Assembly: GCF_009208555.1 (NCBI RefSeq)
Contig: NZ_WFLI01000008.1
Span: forward strand, 124,001 to 188,000
DNA: 64,000 bases
Direction of reading: 5' to 3'
Origin: Janthinobacterium violaceinigrum
GTDB lineage: Bacteria > Pseudomonadota > Gammaproteobacteria > Burkholderiales > Burkholderiaceae_D
Each line of letters opens with the position of its first letter. The stretch's first letter is position 1. A program made the translations under genes and the position numbers. Under the pieces are notes generated by a model. The model saw only the letters and a list, made by a program, of their open reading frames with translations, did no database searches and was not told where the DNA came from. Of the stretch, positions 56,177 through 64,000 are shown piece by piece.

Positions 56177-57097
56177 TCATGGCGCCTGCGGCACATATTC
56201 TGGCAGGCGCTGGGACAGGCGGCTTTCCAGCATGGCGTTGAGCTCGCACAAGATCGCTTCCTCGCGCACGCGTTCCGTGATGTCGGTCGCTATCGTGCAG
56301 ACGGCATGGATATTGCCGTTTGAATCGCGCAGGACGGATTTGACCGACGTGTAGGTATGCGGCATACCGCCGTGCAGCCGCACTTCCTCGCATTCGATGG
56401 CGATGCCGGTGGCAATCACCTGGCGGTCGAATCCGGCGAGCGCCTGCGCCATCTCCGGCGGGAAAATATCCTCGTCGCTCAAGCCGCGCATGTCGCCGCT
56501 GGCGCCGCTGGCGCCGCCGAACAGCTGTTGACAGCGATGGTTGGCCAGCAGGTAGCGGCCGTCAAGATCCTTGACATAAATGATGGCGGTGGAGCTGTCG
56601 ATGATGGTCTTGAGCAGTTCGCGGCTTTCATGCAGCGCTTCCGTCGCTTCGCGCAGCTCGGCGCTGCGTTCCAGGTTGCGCTGCTCCAGCTGTTGCCGCA
56701 GGCTGCCCAACGTCAACTGCATTTCCAGCCGTGCCAATACTTCGGGCGCGGCGATGGGATGGGCCACGAAATCGGCAGCGCCGGCGGTGAACGCCTGCAC
56801 CTTGTCCCAGGACCTGTCGTTCGCGCAGATAAAAATGACGGGGACGGCGCACAGGCGCGGATGCGCCTTGATGTGGCGGCACAGGGCGTAGCCGTCGATG
56901 CCGGGTTTCTGTACATTGAGCAGCACGATATCAGGCAGGTTCAACGCCATGAACTGCAGCGCGGCCGCGCCGCTAGGGACGAGCAGGATGGTGTAGTTCT
57001 GCGCGGCCAGCAACTGTGCCAGCGGACATTGGTGCGCCGGCGTGTCGTCCACAATGAGCACTCGTGCGCACGGCCTCGGTGCGAGGGGGGCATTCAT
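56177..57097 (-). CDS. Degenerate receiver-PAS protein
   Basis: A 306-residue cytoplasmic protein: receiver-like domain (12-125), short coiled coil (130-165) and a PAS domain with PAC-like end (about 165-290; STAIIYVKDLDGRYLLANHR, TATDITERVREE). The receiver keeps V16/D17/D18 but has N61 where the phospho-acceptor Asp belongs (LLNVQKPG), C91 for the conserved Thr/Ser and H113 for Lys. It therefore should not be phosphorylated in the normal way. No output domain follows the PAS. The ATG at 57097 has AAGGA. It is antisense to the surrounding sigma-54 cluster. Confidence 0.85.
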   Translation of the reverse strand: MNAPLAPRPCARVLIVDDTPAHQCPLAQLLAAQNYTILLVPSGAAALQFMALNLPDIVLLNVQKPGIDGYALCRHIKAHPRLCAVPVIFICANDRSWDKVQAFTAGAADFVAHPIAAPEVLARLEMQLTLGSLRQQLEQRNLERSAELREATEALHESRELLKTIIDSSTAIIYVKDLDGRYLLANHRCQQLFGGASGASGDMRGLSDEDIFPPEMAQALAGFDRQVIATGIAIECEEVRLHGGMPHTYTSVKSVLRDSNGNIHAVCTIATDITERVREEAILCELNAMLESRLSQRLPEYVPQAP

Positions 57098-57473
57098 AAA
57101 CGCGTTCCTTTTTACCTGACGGGTTGATCCTGGCGTCGCGCGCTGCCCTGAGCGGCAGATGGAAAGCGCCATGGAATGCCGCTGTTGATGCGCTGGGGGC
57201 GGCGTGAAATTTTGCGTAGCCTAGCATCATTAGGCGGGACTGGCTACAAGGTGGCCAGGACGCCAGAATACGCTTGGAAATGGCGTCTGGCAGCTGCCTT
57301 TTTCTTCGCGTTTCATGCTGCTGCGCACTTTGGTGGAAGCGCCATTGCGCTGGCGTTGAATTTCCTGTAAGTTTTCTGCGCTCTATGCTATTTGCTTAAA
57401 TTCACTGAAAAGTTTCAGCCCTAATTTGAAGTGGCGCCCAAGAGGCGCCGGTGCTTGGTTCAAGGAGATGAGA
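57098..57473. other. Gap between divergent receiver-PAS and kinase genes
   Basis: A 376-base region with no gene I can support. It contains the upstream regions of both neighbours and an AAGGAG site at 57462-57467 for the kinase. I found no convincing sigma-54 element here. Confidence 0.5.
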
Positions 57474-58393
57474 ATGGATGCTGGCCGCCACGGGCCCCGC
57501 GAAGGTTGGCTGTATCACGGCAGGGAAATACGCGACGCACACACGGAGGCGCCGCTGGATATCCAGATCAGCGCGGCGGCACCGGGGCGCTTCGCCACCG
57601 CTGCTGGCCGCACGCCTACGCTGCAGCAGTTCCAGACCAACGTCACGCGTCTGCTCAAGGTGGAACTGGACGCCGAGCGCGAGCGGGCCAGGAGCCGGGA
57701 AGCCCTGGTGCATGCGGGAAAAATGGTGGCGGTGGGCCGCATGGTTGCCAGTGTTAACCATGAAATCAAGCGTCCGCTGGCCAGTATGCAATTGCTGGTC
57801 GAAAACGCGCTGGATCTGATCGCCCATGGCGACATCGATTCCGCTGCGGAGAATCTGTCGCTGTTGTTGCGGGCCACCGGCCAGATGAGCGAGCTGTCGC
57901 GCCAGCTGGAAGGTTTTTCGCGCAAGACGCCGGTCAACCAGGCCAGCGTATCGGTGCTCGACGTGGTCGAGCATGCCTGCGCCGTCGTGTCGCCGAAGGT
58001 GAAGACCCGGCGCTGCCAGCTGGTTGTGCGGGCCGACGGCCATCTGGTGCTGGCCGATTCCGACCGGCTGACGCTAGCCTTGGTCAATCTGGTTGACAAT
58101 GCGCTCGATGCCAGCGCCGGTACGTCGGACCCGCGCATCGAGATCGCCACCAGCCTGCAGGGCGCCATGGTGGAAATTCTGGTGCGCGACCATGGGCCAG
58201 GCATTGCCAGACATGCGATGGAGTGCCTGTTCGATGCCTTTTTTACCACCAAGCCCTATGGCGAAGGACTGGGGCTGGGCTTGGCGCTATCGAGTGAAGT
58301 GATCGGCGAGATGGGCGGTGAGCTGAGCGCCAGAAACCACCCGGACGGCGGCGCGGAATTTCGCATCGTTCTGCCTGCGGTGCGGAGCGCGCC

Positions 58394-58397
<4 letters not shown>
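57474..58397 (+). CDS. Soluble DctB/NtrB-like histidine kinase
   Basis: A 307-residue kinase without membrane helices. After about 60 residues of unknown input, a helix (VTRLLKVELDAERERARSRE) leads to the H-box VASVNHEIKRPLASMQ with H96, the N-box ALVNLVDNALDASA and DHGPGI ... GLGLGLALSSEV. The H-box and ending place it in the group paired with NtrC-type regulators. The ATG at 57474 has AAGGAG at 6-base spacing. It overlaps the next gene by ATGA, so the pair is coupled. The signal is cytoplasmic or delivered by a partner; the receiver-PAS protein next door is a candidate. Confidence 0.9.
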
Positions 58398-59815
<1,418 letters not shown>

Positions 59816-60116
59816 TTGAACGCGCGCGCCGCCGCTCCCTCGGAACGGCGGTGCGCATGTTGTCCACGCACGGCCGCGCCAGGCCGCACCCCCGCCACAT
59901 TGCCTGCATTTCCCCACTCCCGCTTTTTGCCGCCCTTCATATTCTTGCGTCATGGAACTATTGGCGCGCACCCGTTACTTAACTGTTGTGCCGCGCAGCC
60001 TTGCATGATGGAGTAATTCGCTTCCTTGCGTCTTTGCAAGTGCGCACTCGCGCGGTCCATCCCGTTTTGGTTCGCGGTACCCGTGTCTATCGGCGCCAGG
60101 CCCTTTCCGGCGGCTC

Positions 60117-60132
60117 TGGCACGGGTGTTGCT
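60117..60132 (+). promoter_or_regulatory. Sigma-54 promoter for pilus operon
   Basis: TGGCACGGGTGTTGCT is a perfect match to TGGCACG-N4-TTGCW. The predicted transcript start near 60143 gives a leader of about 120 bases to the TcpQ-like gene. Elsewhere in the 59816-60262 gap I see no gene I can support. Confidence 0.9.
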
Positions 60133-60262
60133 ATTGATGGGTATGCAGCGGCAGCACAGGCGGTCTCCGGAATGGCGACCGCCGTGCGGCAAGCCGTCTT
60201 TATCGCGCGCGCCGGTTGTGCCGGCCAGCGCTTGTCTCGCGCAGCAAACAGGAGTCTTTGTA

Positions 60263-61309
60263 ATGAATCAATGGTCTGAGATGCGGATGAAAAAGAAACT
60301 GGCGCTGCTCACGGTGGGCGCGCTGCTTGGCGTCGCTGCTTCGGCGCCGGTCTGCGCGGCGGTAGCGGGCGGCCGCGATGCGGGCGCGAACGCGGCGGCG
60401 CGCAATGTGGAGCTGGTACGCGGCGCGGCGCGCGATATGCCACTGGGACAAGCGATCCATGCGATCGTGCCCAGGGAATTTACCGTGCGCACCTCCGGTA
60501 TCGCGCGCCAGGTGCTGGATGAACCCGTGTCCTGGAGCGGCGGGCGCGCCTGGACCGAGGTCTTGCTCGATCTGCTGGATCCATACCCGGACCTGGCGGC
60601 CGATATCTCGCTGAGCACGCGCAAGGTGACCGTGCGCCAACTGCCGCAGGGTGCCAGGATGGCCGCCCTGCAAGAGGAGACGGCGGCGGAAGCGGCCGCC
60701 GCGGCGCGGCGCGAGAGCAAGACGGAATTGGGCGATGCCGCGCGCCGCGCGCTTCCGGCTGCGGTGCAGCCCCGGCCGGTTGCCGCCGGCGGCAGTGCCG
60801 CAGCGCGCCAGGCGCCGGCCGCGAACGCCACGCAGGAAGCGACGCTGGCCGTCATGCAGATGGCGATTCAGACGGCGACGCAGACCGCGATCCAGTCCGC
60901 AGTACAGGCGGCACTGCAAAACGCGGGCGCGCCGGCAAAGCCGGCCGCCACGGCGCCAGCCGTTGCCTCTGCCGCGCCCGCCGCGCCGCCTCCGGCCCCT
61001 GCGGCCGCAGCTCCTGTGCCTCCTGCGCCGGTCAAGGCGGCGCCGCCGCCCCTGCCCACCTGGGAGATCCTGCCGCGCGACCGCTCGGTGCGGACGGCGC
61101 TGGAGCGCTGGACAGCCAGCGCCGGCTGGCAGCTGTCATGGGAGCTGGCGGTGGACTATCCGGTTGTCGCGCGTACCAGCATTTCCGGCACGTTTGAAAC
61201 GGCCGTCGAGGCCGTTGCGCAAAGCCTGGAGCGGGCCGAGGTGCCCGTCAAGGCCGTCATGTACCGCGGTAACCGCGTGTTGCGTATCGTTGCGAAAGGA
61301 AGCGAGTGA
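60263..61309 (+). CDS. TcpQ/PilL-like pilus assembly protein
   Basis: A 348-residue exported protein. A signal peptide runs to about residue 32 (LLTVGALLGVAASAPVCA), an N-terminal domain to about 130, a long Ala/Pro-rich linker (about 150-260) and a C-terminal TcpQ-type domain (SVRTALERWTASAGWQLSWEL, then FETAVEAVAQSLERAEV and YRGNRVLRIV). In type IVb pilus systems this domain stabilises the secretin and its LPNG-type interactions at the outer membrane. The ATG at 60263 has GGAG. First gene of the operon, coupled to pilN by GTGATG overlap. Confidence 0.85.
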   Translation: MNQWSEMRMKKKLALLTVGALLGVAASAPVCAAVAGGRDAGANAAARNVELVRGAARDMPLGQAIHAIVPREFTVRTSGIARQVLDEPVSWSGGRAWTEVLLDLLDPYPDLAADISLSTRKVTVRQLPQGARMAALQEETAAEAAAAARRESKTELGDAARRALPAAVQPRPVAAGGSAAARQAPAANATQEATLAVMQMAIQTATQTAIQSAVQAALQNAGAPAKPAATAPAVASAAPAAPPPAPAAAAPVPPAPVKAAPPPLPTWEILPRDRSVRTALERWTASAGWQLSWELAVDYPVVARTSISGTFETAVEAVAQSLERAEVPVKAVMYRGNRVLRIVAKGSE

Positions 61310-62982
61310 TGCGCATCGCGACCTATGCCTTGCTGGCAGCGGGCCTGCTGCTGGCCGGCTGCGCCGGATTGCAGGCGAAAATTGCCGGCGCCAGCGCACA
61401 GACGGACGAACGTGTCACGCGTCTGCTCAAGACGGTAGGACAGGCGGAGCCTGCCGCCAAGGCCGCGCCGGTGGTGAGCTATGAAAACGGCCTGTGGCTG
61501 GCGACTACGCCCGTCAAGCTGACCAGGCTGCCGCCCGTATTCCAGGCCAGCGCCACCTTCGACCGCACGGTCGATTCGCTGGCCGAATTTGCCGAGCGTA
61601 TCGGCATGCGCTCCGGCATGCCGGCCAGGGTCACGCCGCAGGCTGCGGCGATTGCCGCTGCGCGGGCTGCCGATGTGCCGCCGACCGCGACCGCGCCAGC
61701 AACCGGGGCCGCGTCCGCGAATGGCGGCGCAGTGCCTGCGCTGGGCTTGCCGCCGCTGCCCGCGTCACCGGCGTCCGCCTCCGCTGCGCGCGGCACTCCG
61801 CTGCGCATCACCTATGCGCACGGCACGCTGCAAGACTTGCTCGACACGGTGGCCGCGCGTTTCGGCGTGTTCTGGAAATATGCCGACGGCGGTATCCAGT
61901 TTTATTACACGGACAGCCAGACCTTCCAGATCAGCGCGATCCCGGGCGAATCGGCGCTGAGCGCCAATGTCGCCAGCAACTCGACGGCTGGCGACAGCGA
62001 ACAGGGCGGCAATGCATCGGGAGCCGGCGCCGATGCCGGCTCCGGCAGCAGTTCCAGCGCCCGCAACAGCCAGAACACGGGTGTCAAGTCTCAGCTGTCG
62101 GTCTTCGCCAGCATTGAAAAGACAGTGGGTTTAATGCTCTCGCCGCACGGCAGGGTGGTCGGCTCGCCCGCCACGGGCGGCATGACGGTGGTCGATACGC
62201 CGGACGTGCTGGCGCGCGTGGCGCAGTTCATCGATGGCGAGAACAAGGTGCTGGCGCGCCAGGTGATGATCAATGTGACGGTCCTGGCGGTGACCTTGAG
62301 CGAAGGCGAAAATTACGGCATCGACTGGAACCTGGTGTACGGCAATCTCTCCGGCCGCTATGGCATCAAGAATACCTTTGCCGGTACGCCGGGCAGCACG
62401 GCGTTTTCGGCGGCGATCCTGGGCACGTCGAACAGCAACTTTGCCGGTTCCTCGATGATGATCGAGGCGCTCTCCAAACAGGGCAAAGTGCGGCGCGAAA
62501 CGTCGGCTTCGGTGGTCACGCTGAATAACCAGCCGGTGCCCGTCCAGGTGGCCAAGCAGACCAGTTATCTGAAGTCCTCGCAAACCGTGCTGTCGGCCAA
62601 TGTCGGCTCCAGCACCACGCTCATTCCCGGCGTCGTCACCTCGGGTTTCAACATGACCTTGCTGCCGCATCTGCTGCACAACGGCACGGTGATGCTGCAG
62701 TTCTCGACCGATATCTCGAACCTGCGCCGTATCGATGAAGTGCGCAGCCAGAACGGCATGATCCAGACGCCTGAACTGGACACGCGTAACTTCCTGCAGC
62801 GGGTGGCGATGCGTTCGGGGGAAACCCTGGTTGTCAGCGGCTTTGAGCAGGTGGCCGACGATCTCGACCAGCAGGGGCCTGGCAAGCCTGGCAATACCCT
62901 GCTGGGCGGCGGGCTCAAGGCCAGCAGCGCCAAGGAAATCATCGTGATCCTGATTACTCCGATCGCCATGGCCGGCGCCTGA
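61309..62982 (+). CDS. pilN: PilN-type type IVb pilus secretin (lipoprotein)
   Basis: A 557-residue outer-membrane secretin. A lipoprotein signal ends in LLLAGC (Cys near 18). N-terminal domains carry the TTPVKLTRLPPVF and ITYAHGTLQDLLDTVAARF segments; a Gly/Ser-rich patch follows near 235-255; the C-terminal secretin core has VQVAKQTSYLKSS and the VVSGFEQ region. Family: PilN of R64-type thin pili and BfpB, forming the pilus channel. The ATG at 61309 is preferred over a GTG at 61306. Follows the TcpQ-like gene without gap. Confidence 0.92.
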   Translation: MRIATYALLAAGLLLAGCAGLQAKIAGASAQTDERVTRLLKTVGQAEPAAKAAPVVSYENGLWLATTPVKLTRLPPVFQASATFDRTVDSLAEFAERIGMRSGMPARVTPQAAAIAAARAADVPPTATAPATGAASANGGAVPALGLPPLPASPASASAARGTPLRITYAHGTLQDLLDTVAARFGVFWKYADGGIQFYYTDSQTFQISAIPGESALSANVASNSTAGDSEQGGNASGAGADAGSGSSSSARNSQNTGVKSQLSVFASIEKTVGLMLSPHGRVVGSPATGGMTVVDTPDVLARVAQFIDGENKVLARQVMINVTVLAVTLSEGENYGIDWNLVYGNLSGRYGIKNTFAGTPGSTAFSAAILGTSNSNFAGSSMMIEALSKQGKVRRETSASVVTLNNQPVPVQVAKQTSYLKSSQTVLSANVGSSTTLIPGVVTSGFNMTLLPHLLHNGTVMLQFSTDISNLRRIDEVRSQNGMIQTPELDTRNFLQRVAMRSGETLVVSGFEQVADDLDQQGPGKPGNTLLGGGLKASSAKEIIVILITPIAMAGA

Positions 62983-63000
62983 GCCCGGGCGGAATGCACG

Positions 63001-64000
63001 ATGGCCATTCATATTGTCCCGATCGGGAAAACCAGTTTCATCTGCGGCCTGTTCTGGCAGTCGCTGTCGCGGCCGCGCGACCTGCGCGCCGAGGCGCTGG
63101 CGCTGGCGCGCAAGATCGATGTCGACCTGATGGTGCTGCGCAAGGAACACGCGGCAGCGCAGGCTGGCTATGCCAGCAGCCACGATGGCGCCCAGCGCGG
63201 CATGGTGTCGCTGGCCGCTGCCGTGGCGCGCACGGTTGCTGCTGACGGCGCCTACTACGACAGCCGCCAGCAGCCAGCGCAGAACTGGCTGGGGGCCTTC
63301 CGCCTCAACGACACCAGCTGGGCCTACTTTGCCATGCGCGATGGCAATTTCTTGCCCAATGGCGATTTTGCCGGCAGTCGCGAAGAGGTGCTCGAGCGTT
63401 TGCATGGCGACTATGGGCTGGGCGGCTGGAACGTGGTGCTGGGCGAACCGGAACTGGCCGACCAGGGTTTTCATAATTTCAATGCCAAGCGCATCGACGA
63501 ATTGTTGCCGCGCAGGCCGGGACGGCGTTTTGCCGGCGGGCTGTATGCATTGCGGCCGGCCGTGCGCGCGCCGTATGGCAAGCCGCTGGCGCTGCTGTCC
63601 CTGGCGGCACTGCTGCTGGGTGGGGCAGGTTTTGCTGCCTGGCAGCAGCACCAGGCCAGGCTGGACGAAGAGGAGCGCGCGCGCGCCATGGAGGCAGCGC
63701 GCAAGCGGCTCGGCAGTGGCGCGCAGGCCGTGCCGCATCCCTGGCGTAGCCAACCGCTGCCGGCCGTGCTGGCGGCGGCTTGCCTGCCCGTGCCGCGACT
63801 GATGGCGGCAGGGGGCTGGGCGTTGAGCGAATTCCAGTGTACGGCCCAGCACATCAGCTATCAGTGGGCACGCGCCGATTCCAGCGTGGCCTATCTGCTG
63901 GCGCAGGTGCCGCAGGCCCAGGTCGACCTGGGCGGCGCCAGCGCCCGCCATACCTTGCCGCTTGCCCTGGCGGCGGGCGGCGACGAGGCCCTGGCGCCCG
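63001..64000 (+). CDS. pilO: PilO-type type IVb pilus protein (partial, runs off edge)
   Basis: The first 333 codons of an open frame with no stop before the window ends. The protein begins MAIHIVPIGKTSFICGLFWQ, has a soluble N-terminal half, a single membrane helix near 200-220 (LALLSLAALLLGGAGFAAW) and a periplasmic part with a Cys pair. The N-terminal half (NWLGAFRLNDTSWAYFAMRD, GGWNVVLGE) matches PilO of type IVb pili. It would bridge the inner membrane to the secretin. GGCGGA lies upstream of the ATG. Confidence 0.85.
   Translation, partial: MAIHIVPIGKTSFICGLFWQSLSRPRDLRAEALALARKIDVDLMVLRKEHAAAQAGYASSHDGAQRGMVSLAAAVARTVAADGAYYDSRQQPAQNWLGAFRLNDTSWAYFAMRDGNFLPNGDFAGSREEVLERLHGDYGLGGWNVVLGEPELADQGFHNFNAKRIDELLPRRPGRRFAGGLYALRPAVRAPYGKPLALLSLAALLLGGAGFAAWQQHQARLDEEERARAMEAARKRLGSGAQAVPHPWRSQPLPAVLAAACLPVPRLMAAGGWALSEFQCTAQHISYQWARADSSVAYLLAQVPQAQVDLGGASARHTLPLALAAGGDEALAP

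Overview
The window looks like chromosomal DNA of a high-GC betaproteobacterium of the Oxalobacteraceae, probably Janthinobacterium or a close relative. The basis is protein character and the gene order around the replication origin. It contains dnaA, dnaN and gyrB on the minus strand, then an intergenic origin, then rpmH-rnpA-yidD-yidC-mnmE on the plus strand. I saw no rRNA, tRNA or CRISPR array.

1-10.4 kb: a phosphoesterase, then a C4-dicarboxylate locus (dctA, a porin, dctB, dctD) with a sigma-54 promoter before dctA, then a Fiu-type TonB siderophore receptor behind a Fur box. 10.3-18.4 kb: nudC, folE, regulators, a chemoreceptor, a glutathione transferase, and a periplasmic hydroxyisourate hydrolase/GlcG pair divergent from a metal- or oxidant-type two-component system (18.5-20.6 kb) that resembles E. 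coli hprRS-hiuH. 20.7-38.2 kb: a large SF1 helicase, two more chemoreceptors, DinB, MarC, an AraC/EamA pair, a MORN/YwqK-repeat exported protein, an AI-2E-family permease, a diguanylate cyclase and a MarR-GNAT fusion.

38.3-44.4 kb: an AT-richer island between the MarR-GNAT gene and gyrB. It encodes a C5-cytosine methyltransferase, a divergent Vsr endonuclease, a receiver-domain protein with an unrecognised C-terminus, and a protein with an N-terminal Hsp90/MutL/MORC-like GHKL ATPase plus a C-terminal histidine-kinase-like ATPase. A probable IS66 remnant lies at the gyrB side. The combination looks like a DNA-modification and signalling system, plausibly anti-phage, and is the best candidate here for an underdescribed system.

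44.4-54.4 kb: the origin region. 54.7-64 kb: what looks like a sigma-54 regulon. A cytoplasmic histidine kinase and an NtrC-type activator sit among three sigma-54 promoter matches, placed before an ECF sigma factor, a CesT-type secretion chaperone, and a type IVb pilus operon (TcpQ-like, PilN secretin, PilO) that runs off the right edge. A degenerate receiver-PAS protein lies inside the cluster. The proposal is that the kinase/activator pair switches on the pilus operon, the ECF factor and the chaperone together.
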